NCBI GenBank assembly: GCA_016650045.1
Contig: JAENWK010000003.1
Span: 1-64,000 of the forward strand
Length of the DNA stretch: 64,000 nt
Origin: Eubacteriaceae bacterium
GTDB taxonomy: Bacteria > Bacillota > Clostridia > Eubacteriales > Eubacteriaceae
Direction: 5' to 3'
Part shown: positions 9,839 to 18,569 of the stretch, one piece after another
Layout: every line of letters begins with the position of its first letter
How positions within the stretch are numbered: position 1 is the stretch's first letter
Program-made: the position numbers and the translations under genes
The notes under the pieces: generated by a model
Database searches by the model: none
Told to the model about the DNA's origin: nothing
Seen by the model: the letters and a program-made list of their open reading frames with translations, nothing else

Positions 9839-10291
9839 ATGCGGGCAGTGATACAAAGGGTATCTTCTTCGGAGGTACGTGTCAACCAGGAAACCGTGGG
9901 AGCCATTGGCTTTGGTTTGAATGTGCTTTTGGGTATCAAAGATGATGATAATGAAGCGGACATGGACTATATCATTCATAAACTCATTCATCTGAGAATC
10001 TTTGAAGATGATGATGGGAAAATGAATCGATCCATTTTAGATGTTGATGGCGAATTATTGTTGATTTCTCAGTTTACCCTTTATGGTGATTGCCGAAAGG
10101 GAAGACGGCCAGGTTTTTCCAGAAGCGGCCCTGTCGTTGCCGCCAAGAAAAAATACGATATTTTTGTTGAAAAATTACAATTAGAACCCCTGAAAAAGGT
10201 TGCTGCCGGCGTTTTTCAGGAAGAAATGGAAGTGCTCATCGTTAATGATGGACCGGTCACTTTATTACTTGACAGCGAAAAACAATTTTAG
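9839..10291 (+). CDS. dtd: D-aminoacyl-tRNA deacylase Dtd
   Basis: Removes D-amino acids (and glycine mischarged on tRNA-Ala) from tRNAs. The N-terminus MRAVIQRVSSSEV, the SQFTLYGDCRKGRRPGFS signature (residues about 78-95) and the C-terminal NDGPVTLLLDS motif are diagnostic. 150 aa, normal length. AAGGAG lies just before the ATG. It follows rel, as in many Firmicutes. Confidence 0.96.
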   Translation: MRAVIQRVSSSEVRVNQETVGAIGFGLNVLLGIKDDDNEADMDYIIHKLIHLRIFEDDDGKMNRSILDVDGELLLISQFTLYGDCRKGRRPGFSRSGPVVAAKKKYDIFVEKLQLEPLKKVAAGVFQEEMEVLIVNDGPVTLLLDSEKQF

Positions 10292-10299
10292 GAGGAATC

Positions 10300-10929
10300 A
10301 TGGAAATCAGAAAACTTTCCCTGGGACAAATGGGAACCAATTGTTATATACTTTGGGATGAAAATTCGCTGGAAGCAGCAGTGATTGACCCAGGATTTGA
10401 AGATTCAAGAATTTTAGAAATCATAGAAAACAATAAACTCAAGGTAAAATACATTCTATTAACCCATGGCCATTTTGATCATCTTGGTGGGCTTAACCAG
10501 GTGAAAGCAGCAACAGGGGCCAAGGTTCTCATCCATAAAAATGATGCGGACTGTTTAATAGAGCCAAAGAGAAATCTTTCGGTTCTAGTTGGAATGACCT
10601 TTAAGCTGGAACCGGCCGACGGTTTGCTGTCTGAGAGTGAAACCATTCATGTTGGAAAACTCAACATTCGCGTCATTCATACGCCGGGACATTCCAAAGG
10701 AGGCGTATGTTTTTTAGTGGAAGATACCCTCATTGCCGGGGATACCCTTTTTAATACCTCCATCGGCCGAACTGATTTTGCAGATGGTGATCTCAGTGAA
10801 TTATTAGGTAATATCCAAACAAAGATCTTCGTTTTGAATGACAACATAAAAGTTTTACCAGGCCATGGAGAAAACACTACCATTGGTTATGAAAAGAAAC
10901 ATAATCCCTTTCTTCAGGGACGGTCCTAG
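10300..10929 (+). CDS. Metallo-beta-lactamase-fold hydrolase (YcbL/glyoxalase II-like)
   Basis: Cytosolic dinuclear-metal hydrolase of the glyoxalase II-like branch. The metal ligands are visible as THGHFDHLGG (about 55-64), HTPGHSKGG (about 126-134), the Asp in IAGDTLF and the terminal LPGHGENTTI. At 209 aa it matches the compact YcbL/YqgX type that lacks the extra C-terminal domain of classic glyoxalase II. Substrate cannot be told from sequence. It lies between dtd and hemZ with tight spacing and good SD sites. Confidence 0.88.
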   Translation: MEIRKLSLGQMGTNCYILWDENSLEAAVIDPGFEDSRILEIIENNKLKVKYILLTHGHFDHLGGLNQVKAATGAKVLIHKNDADCLIEPKRNLSVLVGMTFKLEPADGLLSESETIHVGKLNIRVIHTPGHSKGGVCFLVEDTLIAGDTLFNTSIGRTDFADGDLSELLGNIQTKIFVLNDNIKVLPGHGENTTIGYEKKHNPFLQGRS

Positions 10930-10940
10930 GGGAGGTCTTT

Positions 10941-12416
10941 ATGAGAACTCTTAGATTTGATTTAGAACGTCCTGCTCTGGAATACTATTTTCACGAATTG
11001 TATCAAGCGTTTGATCCAGGTGTGAAAAATAACCTGAAAGGAGAGTCCGATGGAGTTCTCACTCAAAGACGCGACGGAAAAACCCTGATGTTATCCTTGT
11101 CTTGGGACGGTGCCAAAGCTTTAGAACGGCATTTCGAATTTAATAGCGAAAATGATCCTCTTGATAATAGTATTTACAAGGGGTTTCTTTATGAACTTTT
11201 GTGTGAATATTTTGGTAAAACCCTGGAGTGGGGAACCTTAACTGGAATTAAGCCAGTCAAAATTGTTCAAAACTATTTAAATGCCGGAATGGACATTTCA
11301 GATATTGAGAAAAAGTTTAGGAAATATTATCGGGTGAGTTCTGATCGAACCCAGTTGCTCTTGGATTTAGCCATTAAGCAAATGCCTTTTATAACACCCG
11401 AAAATGGAATCATGGACAAGAAACGGGTAAGTCTATATGTTGGAATTCCTTTATGTCCCGCAAAATGTTCTTATTGCTCGTTTATATCGACCATCGTTGA
11501 TAAAAAGGGAAGTAATTTAGAAATGTATTTTAATCATTTGCTTTTAGAGGTGAATGCCATTGGTGAAGCCTTTAATCGCTATGGCATCATCATCGATACC
11601 CTTTATATTGGTGGTGGAACTCCGACGGTTTTAAGCGCCGAACAGCTGGAAAGGCTGATGTCCGCATTGGAAAAATCCTTTGATCTTTCAAAAATTCGGG
11701 AATATACCATGGAGGCCGGCCGATCGGAAACCATTACAAAAGAAAAATTGGAAGTCGCCAAAAACCATGGCGTTGACAGGCTTTGTCTAAATCCCCAAAC
11801 CATGAATTCCCAAACATTGGAAACTGTAGGCCGATACTGGGAAAAGGACCTGGTGGAAAAACAGGCTTCCTTAATTCAGTCAATGGGATTTAAAACCTTG
11901 AACATGGATCTCATTATAGGATTAGCGGATGAAAGTCCTGAGGATTTCTTATTTTCCCTTGATGCTGTCATGGCATTGGCTCCGGAAAACATTACGGTTC
12001 ATAACCTTTCCATAAAAAAAGGATCGAAAATCAAACATAATAATGGCATTCATGTCGGTGAGGGTTATGGTGAGGATTTTTATCAAACCGTGAGAAAAAG
12101 ACTCCGTGATAATGGCTATGATCCTTACTATCTGTATCGACAAAAATATACCCAGGGAAACAGTGAGAACATTGGTTATTCGAAAGCTGGACATGAAGGG
12201 ATTTACAATATTTTAATGATGGCAGAAAAACAATCCATTATTGGGATTGGCGCAGGATCCACCGGAAAGTTATATGATCCGGTAAATGATAATATCCAAA
12301 GAGTCATTACCGTTAAAGATATTAAAACTTATAATGAACGCTTTGATCAGATTATTGAAAAAAAAGTTCAGGCATATGAGTTTTTCGATTTTGAACAACA
12401 CGATGAACTAATCTAA
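10941..12416 (+). CDS. hemZ: HemZ-type radical SAM coproporphyrinogen dehydrogenase-like protein
   Basis: HemN-like radical SAM protein of the HemZ branch. After an N-terminal domain of about 165 aa comes the SAM cluster motif CPAKCSYCSF (CxxxCxxC, about 174-183), then IDTLYIGGGTPTVLS and ITVHNLSIKKGSKI, typical of the HemN/HemZ barrel. 491 aa, normal for HemZ. The annotation is oxygen-independent coproporphyrinogen III oxidation, but HemN-family members have diverse roles (HemW, anaerobic heme degradation). If the host lacks a heme pathway the true substrate is open. GGGGAGG precedes the ATG. Confidence 0.85.
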   Translation: MRTLRFDLERPALEYYFHELYQAFDPGVKNNLKGESDGVLTQRRDGKTLMLSLSWDGAKALERHFEFNSENDPLDNSIYKGFLYELLCEYFGKTLEWGTLTGIKPVKIVQNYLNAGMDISDIEKKFRKYYRVSSDRTQLLLDLAIKQMPFITPENGIMDKKRVSLYVGIPLCPAKCSYCSFISTIVDKKGSNLEMYFNHLLLEVNAIGEAFNRYGIIIDTLYIGGGTPTVLSAEQLERLMSALEKSFDLSKIREYTMEAGRSETITKEKLEVAKNHGVDRLCLNPQTMNSQTLETVGRYWEKDLVEKQASLIQSMGFKTLNMDLIIGLADESPEDFLFSLDAVMALAPENITVHNLSIKKGSKIKHNNGIHVGEGYGEDFYQTVRKRLRDNGYDPYYLYRQKYTQGNSENIGYSKAGHEGIYNILMMAEKQSIIGIGAGSTGKLYDPVNDNIQRVITVKDIKTYNERFDQIIEKKVQAYEFFDFEQHDELI

Positions 12417-12431
12417 AATTGTTATTATCTG

Positions 12432-12464
12432 AAAAGTGGAGGTAGGAAACTAACGCCTCTTTTT
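12432..12464 (+). terminator. Probable terminator after hemZ
   Basis: GAGG-TAG-GAAA-CTA-(acg)-CCTC hairpin followed by five T. The stem has a 3-nt bulge. Confidence 0.55.
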
Positions 12465-12541
12465 CATGTAATCTTTAAATTGGAATTGAAATTGAATGGA
12501 TGCAGTTTATAAGAATTGCAGTGATGATTTTGAATTCAGAC

Positions 12542-12571
12542 TTGACAATTTTGTCTTAACTTCATTATAAT
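12542..12571 (+). promoter_or_regulatory. Consensus promoter for aspS
   Basis: TTGACA (12542-12547), 18-nt spacer, TATAAT (12566-12571). Transcription would start near 12578. This leaves almost no leader before the in-frame ATG at 12584 and so supports the aspS start at 12620. Confidence 0.85.
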
Positions 12572-12619
12572 GTAAAGGTTAAGATGAGAAAAAAATATTG
12601 TAACTATTTTGGAGGTATA

Positions 12620-14392
12620 ATGAAAACTTTTTATAGAAATGCCCTATGTGGGGAATTAAATGCAAATGACGTTGGAAAGATTGTAGAACTTTCCGGATGG
12701 GTGGATAATCGAAGAAACCTGGGAGGTGTGCTTTTTATCGACCTGAGAGACCGTTCAGGGAAGATTCAGCTGGTTGTCAATGAAAAGCAGCCTGAAGCCT
12801 TTGAAATAGCTGAAAAGGTGAGAAATGAATTTGTTTTGTCGATTAAGGGCGAAGTGGTTTCAAGAAGCGAACAGAATATTAATAAAAATCTTCCTACTGG
12901 AGAGATTGAAGTGGAGATTCAGGAATTAACCATTCTTGATACAGCAGAAACGCCACCGATTTACATTGAAGATAATGACCAAACCAATGAAACTGTACGC
13001 CTGAAATACCGTTACCTTGATTTAAGAAAACCAAAATTTCAAAAAATATTAATGACACGGCATAAAACAGCAAGCCTTGCCAGAAACTTTTTAAGTGATC
13101 ATGGGTTTTGCGAGATTGAAACCCCGATGCTGGCAAAGCCAACCCCAGAAGGTGCCCGGGATTTTTTAGTACCTTCACGGGTTCAGAAAGGGAAATTTTT
13201 CGGATTGCCTCAATCGCCTCAATTATTCAAACAAATCTTAATGATTTCAGGAATGGATCGTTATTATCAAATTGTTAAATGCTTCCGTGATGAAGATCTC
13301 AGACAGGATCGTCAACCAGAATTCACCCAAATCGATATGGAAATGTCTTTTGTTGATAAAAATGATATTATTGCGGTTAATGAAGAAATGATTGCAAAAA
13401 TCATGAAAGAAATAAAGGGCATTGAGGTCCAGACACCCATGGTAAGAATGACTTATAAAGAAGCCATGGATCAATATGGTTCTGACAAACCGGATACCCG
13501 TTTTGGATTGAAACTCATCGATATATCCGATATTGTCGCCAATTCAGAGTTTAAAGTTTTTTCTGGAGCTGTGAAAAAGAAGGGGACGGTCCGAGCTATT
13601 AATGCCAAGGGTGCCCAGGCGAAATTAAGTAAAAAAGGAATCAAAGGTCTTGAAAGTTTTGCAAAGATTTATAAAGCCAAGGGACTTGCGTGGATTGATG
13701 TATCAGATGGGGAAATGAAGTCCCCAATTCTTAAATTTATTTCAGAAGAAGAAAAACAGGCTATTTTTGAAAGAACCAATGCCGAACCAGGGGATTTGAT
13801 TTTTATTGTTGCGGATACGGATGAGATTGTGTATACTGCATTAGGTCAACTGAGACTGGAATTAGCAAGAAAACTCGAATATGACCTGGAAGGTCAATAC
13901 AATTTTCTATGGGTCACCGATTTCCCTTTACTCGAGTACGATACCGAATCCGGCAGTTACACAGCAAAGCATCATCCTTTTACAGCACCACTGGATGAGG
14001 ATTTACAATATCTGGAAACAGAGCCTTTACGGGTTCGCGCCGATGCCTTTGACATGGTTATTAATGGTGTTGAACTGGGCGGCGGAAGTATCCGTATTCA
14101 CAACCAAAAATTACAGGAGCGGGTTTTCACAGCCTTGGGCTTTACTAAAGCAGCTGCCTGGGATCAATTTGGTTTTCTGTTGGAAGCATTAAAGTATGGC
14201 ACACCGCCCCATGGTGGACTTGCCTTTGGCTTGGACCGTCTGGTAATGTTGCTCACCGACAATGATAATATAAGGGACGTCATTGCCTTTCCTAAAACCC
14301 AAAATCATGGCTGTTTAATGATGGATGCCCCTGGAAATGCAGAACTGGATCAACTGATTGATCTTGGCATCAGTGTAGATGAAATATCATGA
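12620..14392 (+). CDS. aspS: Aspartyl-tRNA synthetase AspS
   Basis: Class II synthetase for tRNA-Asp. An N-terminal OB-fold anticodon-binding domain (about 1-110) precedes class II motif 1 (ETPMLAKPTPEGARDFL), motif 2 (CFRDEDLRQDRQPEFTQ), the bacterial GAD insertion domain and motif 3 (GLAFGLDRLVMLL near the C-terminus). About 590 aa, the usual bacterial length. The ATG at 12620 follows GGAGG (12611-12615). The longer frame from 12584 lacks an SD and would begin within a few bases of the expected transcript start. Whether it is a discriminating enzyme cannot be decided here. Confidence 0.95.
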   Translation: MKTFYRNALCGELNANDVGKIVELSGWVDNRRNLGGVLFIDLRDRSGKIQLVVNEKQPEAFEIAEKVRNEFVLSIKGEVVSRSEQNINKNLPTGEIEVEIQELTILDTAETPPIYIEDNDQTNETVRLKYRYLDLRKPKFQKILMTRHKTASLARNFLSDHGFCEIETPMLAKPTPEGARDFLVPSRVQKGKFFGLPQSPQLFKQILMISGMDRYYQIVKCFRDEDLRQDRQPEFTQIDMEMSFVDKNDIIAVNEEMIAKIMKEIKGIEVQTPMVRMTYKEAMDQYGSDKPDTRFGLKLIDISDIVANSEFKVFSGAVKKKGTVRAINAKGAQAKLSKKGIKGLESFAKIYKAKGLAWIDVSDGEMKSPILKFISEEEKQAIFERTNAEPGDLIFIVADTDEIVYTALGQLRLELARKLEYDLEGQYNFLWVTDFPLLEYDTESGSYTAKHHPFTAPLDEDLQYLETEPLRVRADAFDMVINGVELGGGSIRIHNQKLQERVFTALGFTKAAAWDQFGFLLEALKYGTPPHGGLAFGLDRLVMLLTDNDNIRDVIAFPKTQNHGCLMMDAPGNAELDQLIDLGISVDEIS

Positions 14393-14856
14393 AAGAAATT
14401 GGAATCATCATTGACACCAAGGGAAAAACTGCCCAGGTTGAAATAAAGCGTAATTCAGCCTGTGGCGATTGCGGTGCCTGCCATATGAGTAAAAACAAAT
14501 CAACCATGGAAGTTACTGCCATAAACCTGATTGATGCGAAAAAAGGGGACTCGGTTGAGGTTGAAATGCAGTTTGCCAATGTTTTCAAGGCAGCGGCAAT
14601 TATGTATGGCATTCCCTTGGTAGCATTCTTGTTTGGGGCCAGTATTACCTATTATCTGATTTTAAACCTGGGGTTGAATTGGGATCAAAACTTGGTGCCT
14701 TTCTTTTCCGGAATTGCCTTATTAGCTGTAGCCTTTGGCGTCATTAAATATTTTGATAAAAAAGGACTTTTCAACAGTAAGTATCAGCCGACCATTACCG
14801 GTTTTGCTGAAATAAAAAAAATCGAAAAAGATCCTATAAAAAAAATAATGGGATGA
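14389..14856 (+). CDS. SoxR-reducing system RseC/MucC-like membrane protein
   Basis: 155-aa protein of the RseC/MucC family. A cytosolic N-terminal part carries the Cys motif CGDCGACHMSK (about 24-34), followed by two TM helices (about 65-88 and 100-122) and a short basic tail. In proteobacteria the family is linked to sigma-E regulation and Rnf-dependent SoxR reduction. In anaerobic Firmicutes the role is unproven, but a redox or metal-sensing function at the membrane is plausible. The start overlaps the aspS stop by 4 nt (ATGA), so it is translationally coupled. A strong terminator follows. Confidence 0.8.
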   Translation: MKEIGIIIDTKGKTAQVEIKRNSACGDCGACHMSKNKSTMEVTAINLIDAKKGDSVEVEMQFANVFKAAAIMYGIPLVAFLFGASITYYLILNLGLNWDQNLVPFFSGIALLAVAFGVIKYFDKKGLFNSKYQPTITGFAEIKKIEKDPIKKIMG

Positions 14857-14865
14857 ATTTATGAG

Positions 14866-14897
14866 GTGGCAGGGTTCTTGAGAACCCTGCCACTTTT
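14866..14897 (+). terminator. Rho-independent terminator after aspS operon
   Basis: Perfect 13-bp stem GTGGCAGGGTTCT / AGAACCCTGCCAC with a 2-nt spacer at the centre (effective loop larger), then TTTT. Confidence 0.88.
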
Positions 14898-14960
14898 AAT
14901 GTTTAATGGCATCTATTTAATTTAATAACATTAAGAAGTAGAGAAAAATAAAAAAACAAC

Positions 14961-14989
14961 TTGATTAATGGCTTATAAATCATTATAAT
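14961..14989 (+). promoter_or_regulatory. Promoter of the tRNA-Pro gene
   Basis: TTGATT (14961-14966), 17-nt spacer, TATAAT (14984-14989), ending 11 nt before the tRNA 5' end. Confidence 0.85.
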
Positions 14990-15000
14990 GGTTTTACTGT

Positions 15001-15077
15001 CTGGGTGTAGCGCAGCTTGGTAGCGCGCTTGACTGGGGGTCAAGAGGCCGGAGGTTCAAATCCTCTCACTCAGACCA
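15001..15077 (+). tRNA. tRNA-Pro (anticodon GGG)
   Basis: 77-nt cloverleaf with encoded CCA. Acceptor stem CTGGGTG / CACTCAG (one G-U), anticodon stem CTTGA / TCAAG around loop CTGGGGG giving anticodon GGG (reads CCC and CCU), T-loop TTCAAAT, discriminator A. Eight T follow directly without a hairpin. The downstream protein gene begins 20 nt later, so read-through is likely. Confidence 0.96.
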
Positions 15078-15097
15078 TTTTTTTTAAAGGTGAAAAT

Positions 15098-16323
15098 ATG
15101 AGTCGAAAAAATAGACACGTCATTTTACGTAACAAAATATTTTTAGGTAGCGTTTTTTTTTTATTGTAGCAATCATCATTGTTACGAGCTATCGTGGTAA
15201 TATGAGTATGCTGCTTGAAAAAATACAATATACAGAATCGCATAAAACAGAAATGTATTTTTTCAAAGATGTGGATTATAAAGTTCTTGATGAATTTCAG
15301 ACCAGTGATATCACCCTTGCAGAAGGGGAGAAGGCTAATGGATATAAAACACTTACAAACACCCCTAAGGTTGTGAATACGGCCTATATCAACGAGCAAA
15401 TTGCTGTTATTGACACGATCATTGCAGATAAATATTATAATAACTGGGGTAGAATCGTTGGCGATGTCGTTTCAAATTATCAGGGTTTATCCAGTATTAC
15501 CAGTCAAATTGGTGAAACTGAACGGGAACAAAAGAATTTTCTCATTGAGTCTGTCCAATATATGGGGCAGGATCTTGCAACTCTTCAAAAAACCCGGGAG
15601 GATCTTGTGAATCTTGGCGGCGGCACACCGAGGGATATCAACCTTAACGATTTGAAAATGCTTCCCAGCGGGTATGTTTATACCACCATTAAACCTGTGG
15701 AAAAAATTGTTGATGAGAATATGCTTCCCTATGTTAATCTTGCCTTTTTGAAATCAGTGAGTAAAATTGACCGGGAATCTGAAACCCTTCTCAAGGTTAT
15801 TAATAATGACCATGTCTATGTGGCATTTACAATTTCTGAAGAAAAAAGCATTATGGGAGAAAATAAGGTGCTAGCCCTTAAAGCAGAAATGATGGGTACA
15901 GATGATCCTGGCATTAATCAGGCTTATTATGATTTTTTAGTTAAACGTGTTGATCAATTGTACTATTTTCCAAAACTTCGATTTAAATACGATGATAAAG
16001 ATTATTCCAGTTATTTTATAGATGAAATAAAAGAAGGTGACCAAAAGATCATTATACTCATGATTAAAGATTATGTTAATGATTTTTCAAATATTGTGGT
16101 CGGTGATGGCGAGATTTATATTCAGGATTATAAGGCTTTTGAAATCCCTCAAAGTGCGGTATTTAAAGTTGATGGTGAAACAAAAGTAGACACAGTCACA
16201 AAAGGATATTTTAGCAATCCCACTACCGTAACTGTTGAAAAAAATATTCGTGGGAAAGCAATTTTAAAATCTTCTGAAAACCCAGGTCTGAGCAGCGGAA
16301 TGCGCATTAAAATTTATCCTTAA
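15098..16323 (+). CDS. HlyD-like membrane-anchored periplasmic-adaptor-type protein, N-terminus frameshifted at T10
   Basis: An ATG at 15098 with AAAGGTG at 15086-15092 opens MSRKNRHVILRNK and continues into a hydrophobic stretch. It stops at TAG 15167 just after a run of ten T (15153-15162). Re-reading one T (T11) joins it to the frame IVAIIIVTSYRGN that leads without interruption into the 373-aa frame starting at 15202. The joined protein has a cytosolic basic head, one TM helix and a long extracytoplasmic region of about 370 aa. That region resembles clostridial HlyD-family proteins found beside ylmE-sepF, with alternating beta segments and a C-terminal IRGKAILKSSENPGLSSG part. U-UUU-UUU heptamers make slippage plausible; a sequencing error or real mutation is equally possible. 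The ATG at 15202 alone lacks an SD and would leave a soluble fragment. Function unknown. Confidence 0.7.
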
Positions 16324-16335
16324 GGAAGTGAAAGC

Positions 16336-16986
16336 GTGATTGCTGATAATATCAGAAAAATTGAGTTAGAGCTTCCAGAGCATGTGAAACTTGTCGCAGT
16401 AACAAAATATCATAGTTTGGAAGAGACTCAGGCTGTTATTGATGCAGGTGTCCTTGATCTCGGCGAGAGCAGGGTTCAAGATTTTCTTAAAAAGTATGAA
16501 GTTCTGGGAGATAAACCCCGGTGGCACTTTATTGGACATTTACAAAAAAACAAGGTGAAATATCTCATTGGCAAAACTTATCTTATTCATTCAGTGGACT
16601 CATTAGCGCTCTTGAAAGTCATTGATCATGAAAGTGAAAAAAAAGGTTTAATCACCTCAATATTACTGCAATTGAATCTCGCCAGAGAAGAGAGTAAGTC
16701 AGGCTTTTTAGAAGAAGAGTTAAAAAATGTACTGACGGTCATACCAAAATACAAAAACATTAAAGTATTAGGGCTTATGGCAATGGGTCCATTAACCCAA
16801 AATAATGAAGAAATTCGAAATATTTTTGTGGAATTAAAAAAAATATATGATAGAATAGTAGAGGAATCTCTGAGCAACAACATTCAAATGGAATACTTGT
16901 CCATGGGGATGACAGATGATTATAGAATTGCAGTAGAAGAAGGTTCCAACATGATAAGAATTGGAAGAAAAATATTTAATAGATGA
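16336..16986 (+). CDS. yggS: YggS/YlmE family pyridoxal phosphate homeostasis protein
   Basis: Cytosolic PLP-binding protein that buffers pyridoxal phosphate and affects amino-acid and keto-acid pools. It carries VAVTKYHSLEET with the PLP lysine (about residue 24), LGESRVQDF, WHFIGHLQKNK, SVDSLALL and the C-terminal LSMGMTDDYRIAVEEGSNMIRIGR. 216 aa. GTG start supported by AAGGAAG upstream. It is the YlmE position of the ylmE-sepF-yggT-ylmH cell-division cluster. Confidence 0.93.
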   Translation: MIADNIRKIELELPEHVKLVAVTKYHSLEETQAVIDAGVLDLGESRVQDFLKKYEVLGDKPRWHFIGHLQKNKVKYLIGKTYLIHSVDSLALLKVIDHESEKKGLITSILLQLNLAREESKSGFLEEELKNVLTVIPKYKNIKVLGLMAMGPLTQNNEEIRNIFVELKKIYDRIVEESLSNNIQMEYLSMGMTDDYRIAVEEGSNMIRIGRKIFNR

Positions 16987-16997
16987 GGAGATATACT

Positions 16998-17486
16998 ATG
17001 GCAGCAGAAAAATTTAAGGATAAAATCATTAAGGTTTTTGGTATGGAAGTTGATAACGAGGACGATTACGAAGAAATATACGAAGAAGATGTATATGACG
17101 ATCATTCCGAGGATAATAAAAGTGCGTTCAGTGCACCAAAATCAAAGAAATCAAACACTTCACGCCGAAGCGATTCATCTAATAATGAAGGAGCAGAAGT
17201 ATTAGTATTAGAACCTGAAATCTTTAAAGATGCTCCGGGTATCTGCAATAAAATAAGAGCGGGTAAAACAGTGGTATTAAATTTAAAAAATACAGATTAT
17301 GAAAATGGTCGAAAAATATTTGATTTTCTAAGTGGCGCACTTTTCGCATTAGATGGTTCCATAAATAAAATCGCAGAAAATGTTTTTATTCTTGCACCAA
17401 AACAGGTTTCAGTATTAACGAATCCTGAAAGAGAAGATGTTGAGTTTAATCCTCCTATATTAGAGTGGGATGAGGGAAAAGAATAG
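16998..17486 (+). CDS. sepF: Cell division protein SepF
   Basis: FtsZ-binding membrane anchor of the Gram-positive divisome. The N-terminus MAAEKFKDKIIKVFGM is a membrane-targeting amphipathic-type segment, followed by an acidic, Ser-rich linker (about 17-65) and the conserved beta domain (about 70-150) with NLKNTDYENGRKIFDFLSGA. About 162 aa. The in-frame ATG at 16983 sits on the SD itself, so ATG 16998 after GAGGAG (16985-16990) is used. Confidence 0.94.
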   Translation: MAAEKFKDKIIKVFGMEVDNEDDYEEIYEEDVYDDHSEDNKSAFSAPKSKKSNTSRRSDSSNNEGAEVLVLEPEIFKDAPGICNKIRAGKTVVLNLKNTDYENGRKIFDFLSGALFALDGSINKIAENVFILAPKQVSVLTNPEREDVEFNPPILEWDEGKE

Positions 17487-17494
17487 GTTCTTCT

Positions 17495-17764
17495 ATGGTT
17501 CAAAATATTCTTATACAGGCAGGTTACTACTTATCAGAGATCATCACACTTTTGATTTTTATAAATATTGTGTTTAGCTGGATAAGACCAAATCCAAGCA
17601 ATGTTATTGTAAAAACTATTTATGGTCTGACTGAACCAATTCTAATGCCATTACGGCGTTTTACAGTTTTCGGAGCCATTGACTTTTCTGCATTTGCAGC
17701 AATCATGTTAATGCAGTTCATTTTGTTTCCTCTTTATAAGATGGTGGTTTCACTTATCTTTTAG
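17495..17764 (+). CDS. YggT family membrane protein
   Basis: 89-aa membrane protein with two TM helices (about 8-28 and 63-85) and the family motif SWIRPNPSN plus TEPILMPLRRF between them. YggT/YlmG proteins lie next to sepF in Firmicutes and cyanobacteria and are implicated in envelope or nucleoid organisation. Molecular activity is unknown. The SD is weak, suggesting coupling to sepF. Confidence 0.9.
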   Translation: MVQNILIQAGYYLSEIITLLIFINIVFSWIRPNPSNVIVKTIYGLTEPILMPLRRFTVFGAIDFSAFAAIMLMQFILFPLYKMVVSLIF

Positions 17765-17804
17765 TAAGTGTGCCTAAAATCCAGTAATAGGAAAGGAAAA
17801 ATTC

Positions 17805-18542
17805 ATGATAGAAAAAAAAGATGGCTTCTTACTATCTCGTATTGAAGATGTATGCACAAAAAATTTTGAACCACAGTTTTTTGATTTTTATGATGAAACA
17901 CTAAAGCGTAAAATAGAGGACACTATAAAGCATTATGGTGTCCCTTATCTATTTTTTGGCGGGCATTCAGAAGCACAAAGAAAAATGCTGTGTATTTATC
18001 CGGATTATCTGGATAAAGAAGATCTCGAATGGCCGATATTTGCCATTGTCTTTGAAAAAACCAGTCCCATTGACCATCGCAATGTCCTGGGCGAATTAAT
18101 GCACATGGGAATTACCAGAGAAAGTATTGGTGATATTGATCTCGATGAAGATCTGGTTCAAGTCATTGCCAACAAACGACTTCAGGATTTTTTTCTCATT
18201 AATTTTAACAAGGTAAGTGGACGCAGTATCAAACCAAAGTTTATCACTTACTCAGAAATTAAGGTTTTTGAACGAAATTTCAAACGTCTTACTTTGGTGG
18301 TTGCCTCAAATCGAATTGATGGAATCATTAATAAAATATGGGGATTTTCAAGACAGGATAGTCTTACCTATGTTAAACAGGGAAGGGTGCGGGTTAATTA
18401 TGAAGTCATCTCGAAAAATGATTTTAGAATTAAAGCAAATGATATTATTTCTGTGCGAGGTAAAGGGAAGGCCATGATTATCGACATGGATCACCTTACT
18501 AAAAAAGGGAATATTCGTATGGCAGTTGATAAATATATTTAA
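17805..18542 (+). CDS. ylmH: S4-domain RNA-binding protein YlmH
   Basis: RNA-binding protein with a C-terminal S4 domain (about 175-240: RQDSLTYVKQGRVRVNYEV...NDIISVRGKGKAMI) after an N-terminal domain of about 170 aa. In B. subtilis YlmH has been tied to rescue of stalled 50S subunits alongside RqcH. Here rqcH is the third gene downstream on the opposite strand. 245 aa. AGGAAAGGA precedes the ATG. divIVA, often next in other Firmicutes, is absent. Confidence 0.92.
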   Translation: MIEKKDGFLLSRIEDVCTKNFEPQFFDFYDETLKRKIEDTIKHYGVPYLFFGGHSEAQRKMLCIYPDYLDKEDLEWPIFAIVFEKTSPIDHRNVLGELMHMGITRESIGDIDLDEDLVQVIANKRLQDFFLINFNKVSGRSIKPKFITYSEIKVFERNFKRLTLVVASNRIDGIINKIWGFSRQDSLTYVKQGRVRVNYEVISKNDFRIKANDIISVRGKGKAMIIDMDHLTKKGNIRMAVDKYI

Positions 18543-18569
18543 TGAAAAAATGAAAGGAACAGAATCCCT

